A DNA stretch of 64,000 nucleotides from Onthophagus taurus (lineage: Eukaryota; Arthropoda; Insecta; Coleoptera; Scarabaeidae), in the NCBI RefSeq assembly GCF_036711975.1, contig NC_091967.1:7750001-7814000 (forward strand), in the 5' to 3' direction. Under the pieces are notes generated by a model. It was not told where the DNA came from and searched no databases. It saw nothing but the letters and a program-made list of their open reading frames with translations. Of the stretch, positions 1 through 10,562 are shown piece after piece. Positions within the stretch are counted from its first letter, which is position 1; the number at the start of each line of letters is the position of its first letter. Both the position numbers and the translations under genes were made by a program.

Positions 1-124
1 TTATCGAAATAATAAATAAAAATATATATAATTTTAAATTTTTATTAAAAAATAATATAAATATATGTATATTTACAACGATTTTCTTACTTTTTAAATA
101 AATATAGGAAAATTAATGCATTTT

Positions 125-973
125 TTATGTATTTTCATTGTTCCTTGGAGTTCTTAATATACTATTCCTTTTAACACAATCCACAAGCCATCTTATACCT
201 TCATCGACCCCCTCGCCGGTTAACGCAGAAACAGGCATTACCATACAATCCCGTTTCCCGATCAAATGAGCGTTTTTATTAAAAATTGGTTTTACCTCAC
301 GAACGCCCATACAATCGGGAATATCCTGTTTATTTGCAAGGACTAATAAAGGGACACCTTGTAAGTTCTCATTCGCTATCATTTTGTCTAAAAACGTATT
401 TATACGGTGAATTTCACTTAAGATGCAAGCGAGTTATATAAAATTCCTGGTATAACATAATAATAAAGTTATTTATTTTTACTAACCGAATGTTTCTTTT
501 GATTCATCTATACGTTCACGATCGTTTGAGTCAACAATATATATGATTGCATGGGATTCTGCATAATACTAAAAAAGTGGTAAATAAAATAAATTAGAAT
601 ATAACCTAAAATTAATGACAGATGTCAAGATTAAATGAATTAAGAAAAATACCTTATCCCATAAGGATTGTAATTCGGTTTGACCACCCAAGTCCCAAAA
701 ATTTAATCTAACTCCTGACAATTCGATTTTCCCAATGTTTAATCCAACGGTTGTGGTTATTTTACTCGGATGAATGCCTCGATAGTTTTTGGTTAGTTTT
801 GTTTTGGCGGCTTCTAAGTACGTCTAATAATTTCATTATTCTTTTTGTTTTAAACGTTACCGTTTGTAAATATAACTTACGGTTTTACCAGCGTTGTCCA
901 ATCCAAGTATGAGGACGCAATACTCATCTTTTTGGACCATATACCTATAGAAACCGTGCAAAAGCGTGTACAT
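125..973 (-). CDS. Arfrp1: ADP-ribosylation factor-related protein 1 (Arf-like small GTPase)
   Basis: Four coding exons on the minus strand: 973-881, 823-653, 568-487 and 387-125, giving 202 residues, the family's usual length. Visible motifs are the P-loop GLDNAGKT followed by TYLEAAKT, switch I ending KITTTVGLNIG, switch II WDLGGQ and the guanine-specificity NKQD (LANKQDIPD). The start is the methionine of MYTLLHGFYRYM, the N-terminus seen in animal ARFRP1. An in-frame upstream methionine at 1042 lies outside the conserved protein. Unlike classical Arf proteins it has no N-terminal myristoylation glycine at position 2, as is known for ARFRP1, which is recruited by N-terminal acetylation. 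The family acts at the trans-Golgi upstream of ARL1 and golgin recruitment. All introns are 57-99 bp and use standard GT-AG borders. Identity is near certain. Confidence 0.95.
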
Positions 974-1428
974 TTTAACGAGTACGATACGTTTGGAAGC
1001 ATTTGAGGTGTCAGCTCTTTTGTTAAAACATGAAATTATCAACTAACCATCACCTTTACGAGATAACATTTGGTTGTTAATTTCGCTAAATTTCTTATGA
1101 TAATGATAGGAATGACGTATGACAGTTCGAAATTGTTAAATTGGTTGCATAATTTTAAACGTTATTTTTTTTTAATAAATAAAAATAAATAATTTATTGA
1201 TTTGGAATGTTTAATTTTTGAGTACTTTATAAAAATATTAATTTTAAAAAAATTTACAGTTTAAGTATATAGTTCAATCACTTAAATGTAGATGTCGCTA
1301 ACATATTAAATTAATCTGTCAATTTTTATAAATTAACCCTTTTTCTATTAGCTTAAAGATTAATTAATTGGTTAACTTAGACCTTAATGATAAATAATAT
1401 ATCAAGTCATAATTATAACGTTGTTAAT

Positions 1429-2527
1429 TTAAACAGCCGTTATTTCTTGAGCAACTTCTTGAGCTATGATTTGTTGAGGTTCCAACGAAACATAATTAAA
1501 TGTTGATTTTTCGATGGGAATATAAATTTCTGATGTTTGGAGTGTTTTTGGTTCAGTCTCTCGTTTAATTGTTGTATGCATCGATTCAGACCATTTACTT
1601 GGAAGCAAAGTATTCTATTCAGAAAAAGAAACATATTAATTTTAAAAATAATAGGATGAAACAAACATACACTTACCTTGCAATAAACAGATTCAAAAAA
1701 CTTCTTTTTTGAAGATCCAATTTTTAAAATCATGGTTTCCGAATAAGAAACAGGAATTTGTTTCGGTTGAAAATAGCATGTTGTTACATATCTAAAAGAA
1801 TATAATTAATGATGTAGTTGAGAGATTTGAGTTTAATCAAACCTTTGTAAACTTCCTGATGAAAAAACGTATCGTTCTTGCGATTGGGAAATTGGTTTTT
1901 GGTGGTTTCTGCAAAAGTAAAAAGAATAATGAATAAAAATTGTTTTTTTACCTTTGTAAGATTAATTAATCAACATTATAACCGGCTTTTGAAGAATTTT
2001 TAATTTTAAATTTCCATCTTCATCCAATTTTATTTTAGCTGGGATTAATTTCGGTTTATTTATTATTTCTGCAGAATGTTCTGACATGATGAGATTTTTG
2101 TAGTGATGAATTGGAGAGAGAAAGAAATTAAAAAAACTCACTTTGTAAATGTTAAAACTGGATTAAAATTAAAATTTGAATTTAAAAAGATTATGTTCTA
2201 ATTGATACTTACTCATCTAAATTCTTTGATTCATCTAAAAAAAAAAATAATAAACTTTATTACATCAATTTTATAAATAAATTAATTTATCTTACAATAT
2301 CTTTCGTTTTCTAAAAAATTATTTAAACTTTTTTTGGAAAATTCCGATTCTTTCTTAACTTCCCCAAGTTCCTTTTCTTTAATTTTAACACCTTCATTAT
2401 CTTTATTTACACAACCTCTCTCAATTAATACAAAACTTCTTTCATTCTCCAAAAAATTTGTCGTCGAATTTTGAAAAAATTCTGCTGGCTTCTTAACGAA
2501 TTCTTTGTTAACTTTCGACTTAGACAT
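1429..2527 (-). CDS. Unrecognised multi-exon protein (model incomplete)
   Basis: Three 3' exons join well in one frame: 1908-1843, 1791-1677 and 1614-1429 (stop). They encode a basic, S/T/K-rich segment with YVTTCYFQPKQIPVSYSE and a C-terminus ending AQEVAQEITAV. Upstream lie an ORF starting MSKSKVNKEFVKKPAEFF (2527-2296, donor GTAAGA), two possible tiny exons (2234-2213 and about 2147-2132) and an open stretch beginning MSEHSAEIINKPKLIPAK (about 2087-1983). The last of these does not splice into exon 1908-1843 in a consistent phase with any good donor I can find. Either an exon border is missed, there are two genes, or the copy is decaying. I recognise no domain. Short introns and lysine-rich composition resemble insect testis or cilia proteins, but that is a guess. 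Confidence 0.38.
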
Positions 2528-2699
2528 AATTAAAAACTTAAACAACTATTCACACCCAAACAAGACGAAAGTATTTCGCTACAAGGAAAAGGAACACTCT
2601 GACTAACTCCGAACGCGGTGATCTCACTTTCTCAAATACAACTGATATAGAACTCTTAAACTCCTTCAACACACCGAATAGAATCACCGAGAATTCGAA

Positions 2700-4540
2700 G
2701 CGACTCCGGACAATGATGAGAACGCAATCGGTGATGTCATAAAGAATGTAATTAGCATAAATATAATAACGTTTGAGGAAATAGGTATTTTTGTTGAAAT
2801 AGGCGTTTCTTTATCTTGAAATTGATAAGAAATATACTTTTCCTTGTTTGTAATCGTGTCATAAATAAGTTTATGTAATATTCGTACGACTAAAAACGAT
2901 TATCATTGAAATTTATTATTGTTAAAAACTTTATTATTAGGTATGATGTCATTTTTAATTCTAAAATTTAATCGTTTTAGGATTCTTTATAAAATGAAAT
3001 TAATTGAATTTATTATTGGGGGAGAGAAATTATTATTATAATTTTTATAATTTTTGATGAAAAATCAAAATGTGACGTTTAATGTCAGAATTGACATTTT
3101 AAATGACAGAAATCTACTTTAATTTTTGTGAAATACTATTTTTAAAACGTAGATGGCGATAAAATCAAACTTCAACAAAAATTAAAGTTTTTTTAATCCA
3201 ACGTCGTTTTAGAGGAAGTAACAATAAAACGATTACATAAAGCTTATTCCGTTTGTATGTCATCGAACATCACTTTCATATCGTTCCCTCGCACACATTC
3301 CCTTTGTAAAACACATAATGCACGCGTTTCCGGACAACTGTAACATACTCCAGAAAGGAGAAATGTGTCGTTATGAAAGTTCCGGAAACGTGACGCGGTA
3401 GTTTGCCGTGGTATATATAGCATATATAGTACTAGAAAAGGTGGCTGAATAAAGTAGGGTGGGGCGAGGGGGAGGAGAGTTTAAAGAGTTGTTGGATGCA
3501 TCAATTCGTTTTAGAGAAGTTTCGACCAAGACGAAAACGACGTCGACGGATCCGCAGCCGAAACTCATTATAGTAAATTGTCTAGAAGGATCTTTGTGTT
3601 GTGGAATTAAGCAGAAGGGAAATGTGGAGAAGTGAAACGATAGTGTAATGGGGAAGGGGAATAAATGTAATTGTACATGCAATAACTATTATTCAACGCG
3701 GGTCAGAAAATAATACATGTTTTATGTTTGTTTGAGCAATTATTTAATGTTAAATTACAAAATTACTAAATCTTAGGAAACTAATCATTTAGGAGAAATG
3801 TAAAAATTATGACAAGAGTTAGAATTATTTATTTTAAACTTGAAACGTCAAAACAACGTTTCATCCACAATCACGCTCATTTGATGTTATCAAAAATGAT
3901 TTGACATTTTTTCATCGTAACTCCAGTTTTTGTCAATATCGAATTAAATTATTATAAAACTTATTATAATAGTATTATAAAACTTTAAACCTTGTTTTCT
4001 AAAAAACCTAAAATAATGGAGATACAATCCTTTACGTTTAAGGTACTGATCAGGTACTGATACATACTTTTGTTTACCTGTCACATTTTTGACAAGTGTA
4101 ATTAAGTCAAAAATAGTTAATAAATAGTTAAAAATTGTCAATAAATTGTGCAATTGTCGTGTATTAATCTCACTAAAATATACTCGAGCTTGATTTTAAT
4201 TCAGGATAATTTAATTTTTAATTTTTCACTCTTGTGTATTTACCCCCGATTAATAAATTGACTCCATAAACAGCTATTATATTCAGTTTGCCACTTAAAA
4301 TTCACATCTGGTACAGTTTATAAACAAACTTCTATATGTTGTGATATTAGAATAGGTCAGCTTCTCCGGGGAGGACTTCAATGTGTTCAAAACATTTTGA
4401 ATCGGTAAAATTTATGAGATGACCTTTAAACAGTTTAAAATTTAAAAACAAACTTCCCACGTTTTAATATATTTCCATAACAAAAAATTATATCACCCCA
4501 AAAAAGCAATTTTTTTATTTTATTTATATATTTTTAGGTT
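2700..4540. other. Intergenic, no gene seen
   Basis: No coding exon could be supported. The stretch holds AT-rich DNA, a less AT-rich patch near 3300-3700 with TTCCGGAA-type inverted pieces, an AGATGGCG motif at 3151-3158, and scattered TGACA/TGTCA words that recur throughout the window. Confidence 0.5.
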
Positions 4541-4549
4541 AATTCACCC

Positions 4550-4756
4550 AGAATTATCCCAGCGTAGAGAACTAAATGAAACTACACTGGGCGTCTCTTA
4601 TGTAACGGGCCCACCGATAAAGAAATTTAAATTATCTGAACTTAAAAGACTCATTGTCTCCCTAAAGTTAAGAAATCGACCGGTTACGATCTCATAACCG
4701 GATTGGATCATTCCTGATACAATGGAAAGTGTCCCAGATAACTATGGTGTTGAAAC
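4550..4756 (+). repeat. Jockey-type LINE remnant, left part (RT fragment)
   Basis: Broken-frame translation shows pieces of a Jockey-clade reverse transcriptase: FKLSELKRLI, then KKSTGYDLITG (usual form KKSPGYDLITG), then QWKVSQITMVLK (usual form QWKVAQIIMIPK). The reading stops at the edge of the P element and resumes at 9241, where PNKNK continues directly after MVLK. The copy is clearly dead, with several frame changes. It is 5'-truncated; I see nothing of ORF1 or of the endonuclease. Confidence 0.75.
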
Positions 4757-4877
4757 ATAGACAAAGAAAAGAATATAGATTGCGCTTGTTCCTGCGCGTA
4801 CGAAATAAAACTTAAGAGTTTTGGTCGCGGCCATTTTTATCCAATGTGACTGCAACAGGAATATATTAGCATTTACC
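4757..4877. repeat. Left terminal/subterminal inverted repeat of P element
   Basis: Matches the reverse complement of 9120-9240 in patches. The outer ATAGACAAAG is perfect, AATATAGAT follows, and the inner GGCCATTTTTATCCAAT block is near perfect. Confidence 0.85.
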
Positions 4878-5108
4878 GTCTTTCTCTATTTAGCAAAGCA
4901 GTTGAAGCAGGTCCGTAATAGGAATTTGTAAATTAATTTCCAAGGTAATATTCACACCATTTTAGCACTTAGAAATTGGAAGTATTTTCGTTCTAGGATC
5001 ATTTTGTAATAGTAAAACAAAGAAATGATTAGTTTCGGTAAGCAATGGCGGTCAAAGTATTAAATAAGATATGAAAATAATAAAAATGCCTTCTATTTTA
5101 TAAAATTT

Positions 5109-8100
5109 TTATTGATGGCTAAATAATATAAGTTTGTTCAACTTCTGCCTTACAGGAGAACCCAACATTTTTTCATTGTATAATTTGGCTAAATTGTACA
5201 ATCGAATTTTGACGTAGGATTTTATAATTATTTTAATTAAAAAATATGGATGTTCATCCAATATATCATTTTCCATAAAATGATTTTTTAATGTCGGAAA
5301 TAAATTATTAATATTTCCAGATGTTTTTTCAAATATAGTTTGTGTTACATTATTTATAATGTTTTTATCGCTTGGAATTTTATTTTCCGTTAAGAACATT
5401 ATTTTTCTAATTAATGTCTCTGTGTTCATACACAAATCGACAACCCCTCTCGATGGTATTATCAATCCACCTGAAATTATGAACAATATAATTAGTACTG
5501 TTTCAATAGAAGGAATTTATAATTTACCCATATTTTTTAATAATACAAATTTATAATTTTGGTTGCTGGACTGGCTATCGTCATTATGGAGAGCATTTAA
5601 ACATATATTGCAATGTACAATTTTGGTGGTCATCCTTATTACATAACCACATATGTATGTTACAACATTTTCTGCATACATACTTATAGGAATTTGAGTT
5701 GGTAACATATAATCATGTTCCTGCAATAAATTAATATCGATTTCTTTATATCGATTAGTGTTACATGTTACAATATTATATTTAGCGAGGGATGATGGAA
5801 TGCTTAATACCACTGTCGTATCCAGTACCTTTGCATTACCTCCTTCTAAATTTGGAATATTGCCATGTAACAACAGTTTTTTAAAGGAATAATAAAATTC
5901 TTGACAGGAAGGATTATTATTCCACCCATTTCTTGTCCTACCAAAAACACAAAAAGCAATATTAAGCTAGTTATTAGTACATATATAGTTACTTAGCTTA
6001 CCTTACACAACAGAAAAACAATTCCAAATGGTCTTGACTACATTTGTATGTCAGCAGGTAAGGAATTTTATTTGTTTTTACAAATTCGTCGTATATACCA
6101 ATAATTGAACTTATTGTTATTAACATACCAATTATGGGCGTTTTTTTTCTTGAGGCGCATAAATAGTTTCCCGAGTTATCTCTTAATAATAATAATTCAT
6201 TTTGGGCACCTAATAAATATGGCCTCCAATAAAATTCGTTTCCCTGTCGAAGGGGAGATTTAAAATTTTTACCAAACGGGTTAATTGAATTTAATACGTC
6301 AAACACATTATTAATTCTTTCTAAAAAGTTGATAGTTGCTTGACTATCTTTAAAATCATCCAACATCAAACAGTTTTTTAGAAATTCTAAGGCTTTAGCA
6401 ACACTGTTACTAAATACTTGTGCAGCCAAATTGACCTAAAAAAATTTCAAAAATTAGTTAAAAAACATTTTCTAAATTCTACTGCATGTTGTTTACCTTC
6501 ATTTTTTGATTTTCCCAGTTTATATGGTTTTTTTTCAATTTTGCGGCTATTTTTAAACCTTCTTCTTCTTGCAATTTTTGCAGCTTTACAATGTAATCCC
6601 ATCTTACCATTTCATTTCTGCCATCCACTATAATATTTAATGTTGAGAAATGGTTTCTTAGTAACTTTAGCATATGTGCTGCATCAAATATGGCATAAAC
6701 GTTTTCTTTTGTTGTAGGATGACTAAAACATGGTCTAATATTTCGTAAATCTGACCAGTCACACCCTAACTCTTTAAACATTGCAAAATTGGTATTTGGT
6801 CCATCACACGTAATTGATGGCACTATGACGCCTACTTCATTTAATCTTATTAACGCTTCTTTAACGAGGTTAGCTTTTTCTTGTCCGTTTAAGGATTTTA
6901 TAAAAAAATATCCTATTGGTAATTTCCATTTTTGCGTCAAGCTAACCACCATAAAAACTAACGCCTCTGATGCTGGTTCACGGTCATCATCTTCACTTGG
7001 TATACCGAAATCCACGTAACCAAAACCATTGATGTCTATTTTTTTCTTTATTGCAATTTCATCAAACATTAAAGAACATATGTTTTTAAAGCCTTTTGAT
7101 TCTTGTTGCTTAGTAATAGCATTCAATGTATTTAATGAAATTTGCTGAAAACCAGGTTCACAATTAACAGCGGTGTACCATTTTCTAATTGTAGCTTGAT
7201 GTGGCAATGCCAATTTAAATTCTTTACGAACGTATTCATACGCTCTACTTGAAAAAAAATTTAGTGTCATTGCAAATTTTCGCAGATCAGGGGGATACAA
7301 TTCTCTCGTAATAGCGCCCCGTTGGCTGTTTTTTATGTAGCGTAAAATTAAACTTTTCGGTACACCATCCAATGACCTTTCCAAATACTCAACGCCTGTT
7401 GTTGAAACAAGATTAACATTGCGTAATTTTACAATTACTTGTTTTAGTGACTGAATCTGTTGTCTAAGGCTTTTAATGACTTTTTTTCGGTAAGCTAATT
7501 TCTGATCCTTTTTAGCAATTTTTTTACCTATTCTATGTTTTACGCTGCGAAATTTTTCTAAAGAAGAACTAAAACATTAGGGAGTTAATAAAAAAAGTAA
7601 AATTAAATCAAAATTGACTGTATACCTGTAACTGTGAATACTTTGGATAAATTTCACACGCTTTCTTCTTGTTCCACTAGATGTTCCGCTTCCAGATGAA
7701 TCCAATTGCCTAAAATGTTAAAAGCATATGATAATTGGAATAAAATTTTAGAAAAAATCAATATTACTAACCGTTTAGAACCTCTTCGACTACCATCTCC
7801 ACTTCTATAATTAATTAATAGTTGTATTATAAAAGATAAATTATATTGCAAAGTTTATTCATATAAAAACGAACTTACGAACTACTCATCTCCGGCAGTA
7901 TAGAATCTTCCATTCTTTGATCCGACTCAGGAATATTAAGGAAAGGTAGAGCATTAGGACCTAAACATTTTCTTCCACCTTTTACAATGAAATCTTCTTC
8001 AGTGAAATGTGCTGAACAAATGCGTAATGAACTTTTCCATGTCAAATGTTCCATTCTAATAAGCAACAAATATTTCTTAAACATTTCGCCTTCAGGTAAT

Positions 8101-8248
8101 CTACATCATAAAATTTTATTCATTTTTATATTTATTTCTTTTTATATTTGGTTAAAACAATTTTATATTATTACCTGTGAAATGATATTTCACTCTCTGG
8201 AGGAAGTAACCTCTGAACATTTTTACAATTTGGCACACAACAAGCCAT
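5109..8248 (-). CDS. P-element-type THAP-domain transposase (THAP9-like)
   Basis: Eight coding exons: 8248-8175, 8100-7879, 7804-7772, 7709-7626, 7568-6497, 6435-6002, 5937-5528 and 5470-5109. A noncoding first exon probably ends at 8341. All phases agree and no stop interrupts the 897 codons, giving 896 residues (human THAP9 is about 900). Residues 1-95 form a C2CH THAP zinc finger: MACCVPNC, a conserved W, RICSAHF and a terminal ALPFLNIP. A basic coiled-coil helix follows near 160-195. RNase H-like catalytic acids are placed at about D307 (SLMFDEIAI), D393 (ITCDGPNTNF) and E633 (SQDHLELFF). THAP binds the subterminal repeats; the catalytic core cuts and joins DNA. The element's TIRs and duplication indicate a transposon rather than a domesticated gene. 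Confidence 0.93.
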
Positions 8249-9119
8249 ACTGTAAAATAAATTAAAATAATTAAACAAAAACAATAAATGTTTATACATA
8301 CACTATTATTATGGGAACTAGTGAAAAATGTTTTACTTACCTTTGTAAATTAACACGTTTTAACGTTAATTTAAATCTATTTAAAACCCAAAAGCTATAC
8401 AACTAAACTTAAAAACTATTCTAAGGAAACACTAACTAACGCAAAAATCTAACAACTATAAAAATAAACTAAATAAACTATGTACTAAAAAACACTAAGA
8501 AAAATAATAAGAACACTAAGAAAAATAAGAAGACGCTAAGACAATGAAACAACTACAACGGCGGATAGATCAAGAGTGATGTTGCTTTTAAAAGAAATAT
8601 TTTACCCAACCAACAAATACATTCAGATGTTTGTTTTGTAGGCCTTTCTTACCTGCTAGGGACCCAAATCTATTTTTACATTTTTCAAAGAAAAAACCTT
8701 ATTCTTTTCAGGTAGTTCTTTTTTCTCATTTTATGCAATGCTTTTATTTCAATATTTTATTCCATTATATCAATATATTACATGCCCTGTGATTGAAAAC
8801 AATAAACAATTTCTTCAATGATAATTATTCTAATTTCTTTTAAAGAATTCTTTAAATTGCTATATTGTTATAGTAATTTATTGTTTTAAAGTATTTCAGA
8901 ATAAGAACAATAATCTCCTTCTTGCAACCGTAACAATTCACCATATTAATATGATTATAATCAATTACACACAATGTAATCTATCAATATAATCAATATA
9001 ATTAGCCTATTAAGTTATTGATATAGGTATTTTTAAATATATCACTTATAGGTTAGGTTTTAAGTGAAAAAGGACAAAACAATAACTAACTTACTTCCAC
9101 CCTACTTCCCAGCCATAAA

Positions 9120-9240
9120 CAATGACAGTAGTATATTGCTATCTCAGTCATATTGGATAAAAATGGCCGCAATTAAAACTGTTAAGATTTTTTGGATGCG
9201 CAGTAGACCAAGCCTCATCTATATTACTATCTTTGTCTAT
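9120..9240. repeat. Right terminal/subterminal inverted repeat of P element
   Basis: Partner of 4757-4877. It contains ATTGGATAAAAATGGCC near 9150 and ends in CTTTGTCTAT, abutting the second copy of GTGTTGAAAC. Confidence 0.85.
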
Positions 9241-10015
9241 GTGTTGAAACCAAATAAAAACAAGTGGCTTCTTACTTCCATTGCTTTCAAGAGTTCGAAA
9301 AGCTCTTATTGAAGAGAATGCAGAGCATCATAGTAAACAAAAAGTTAATTCTTAACTATCAATTTGGGATTAGAAAACAGCATGGTACTATACAACAAGT
9401 GCACAGAGTAGTGAGATCAGCAGCTTTTTTAGACGTGTCATAGGCTTTCGACAGAGTATGGCATGACGATCTTATAGCCAAACTTAAAACCATCTATCAT
9501 ATCCAACATGTCTATCACGTCTATTGTTCCTTGAGATGAGATGGCGGATTTTAAATCGAGGTCATAAAACGAGATGCCGTCAACATCAAACGAATCGACA
9601 TCAGTGTCATTTCTGGTTAATTCTGTGGCTTATATATACTGCCATACTGAAACCTGTTTGGAAATACGGTATTCAATTATGGGGCACCGCTAGCGAATCA
9701 AACATTTTACAGCTGCAGCGATATCAGTCTAAAGTTCTTCGACAAATATGTAACGCACCTTGCTTCATACCTAATTACATCTTACATCAAGACCTCGCTT
9801 ACTGTAAAAGAAGTAATTGTCCAGTCAAGTTCCAAATACCTGAAAAGGCTGCAAGTTCATCCAAAACGACTTGCAAAAATTTGTTGTATCGGGCAACTAT
9901 TAAAACATTGAAGCGAAATGACCTACCAGAACTATCCATGTCAGAATAAAGAATGTACCTATCTTTCATTTGTTATACTATATAAAAATGTTATTGTTGG
10001 TCACAACAATAAAAA
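9241..10015 (+). repeat. Jockey-type LINE remnant, right part (RT to 3' end)
   Basis: Continues the LINE split by the P element. Recognisable pieces are LLTSIAF (standing for SLLPLLS), a degraded copy of AFLDVSKAFDRVWHDDL near 9430-9480, and an open segment at 9524-9949 with LKPVWKYGIQLWGTASES, LQRYQSKVLRQI and IPNYILHQDL, typical of the Jockey RT C-terminus. The region ends in an AATAAAAAATCTTGG stretch. Frame changes and stops make it nonfunctional. Confidence 0.8.
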
Positions 10016-10374
10016 ATCTTGGACTTTTCAAGAGTCGAGTCATGTTGAGTTTTAAAATCGATAAATAATTTTATTGTACGAAATCCTTTAATTACGGATT
10101 TTAAAATCCAACCGGAAAAGTAATCAATGTATTCGGATTTATTCGATTTCAATTAATTATTAGGCCGGCGATTTTACGATTCGTTGCGGACGAAAACAAA
10201 ACCTTTAAGCGGGATGAATATCGAGAATATATCAATTTGATTTAAACATTAAAATTATCAATTATTAATTTAATAATATTTAATTTATTAAATTATATTT
10301 TCAACAAGTCCAAATGTTGTATTTGACGTGCCAAATTCTATAAAACCTGTGTAAGAGGCGAACCATAAATAACC

Positions 10375-10560
10375 AAGTTATGAGAGCCATAAATATGAGA
10401 ACCCTGAGAACTATTACAGGTTTAAGCCTGCGTAAAAAGGTTAGAGATACTGGAGGGATCATGTTGAAAGGATGGGTGAGGAAAGATTGGCAAAGAAAAT
10501 CCAAATACAAAAACCAGATACCAAGCGACTTTCTCGTCGCTTCTTGTTTAGTGATGTTAT
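10375..10560 (+). repeat. Small LINE 3'-end fragment
   Basis: Translation gives MRTLRTITGLSLRKKVRD followed, after a frame slip, by a W/R-rich tail. This resembles the C-terminal region of endonuclease-type LINE ORF2 proteins (LRxIxGxxLRDRVR). It is short and broken. Confidence 0.5.
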
Positions 10561-10562
10561 GA

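Larger units (their letters stand above)
4757..9240 (-). mobile_element. P-superfamily DNA transposon, apparently whole
   Basis: This is a 4484-bp element with its transposase on the minus strand. Both ends match as inverted repeats: the left starts ATAGACAAAG, the right ends CTTTGTCTAT. A second, stronger inverted block lies about 75-100 bp inside each end (TTTTTATCCAAT on the left, ATTGGATAAAAA on the right, inside a 25 of 26 match). The flanking host bases GTGTTGAAAC occur on both sides (4747-4756 and 9241-9250), a clean target-site duplication. The insertion splits a Jockey LINE exactly, so it is younger than that LINE. Outer terminal-repeat segments differ moderately between ends, as in Drosophila P, where only short repeats are identical. 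Confidence 0.92.

Noticed and set aside
3371-3682. 103-codon minus-strand ORF upstream of the P/LINE block
   Set aside because: Low-complexity composition from a GC-richer stretch; no start context or motif.
5109-8248. Domesticated THAP9-type host gene instead of a transposon
   Set aside because: Inverted ends, a direct repeat and precise disruption of a LINE show it is a transposon copy.
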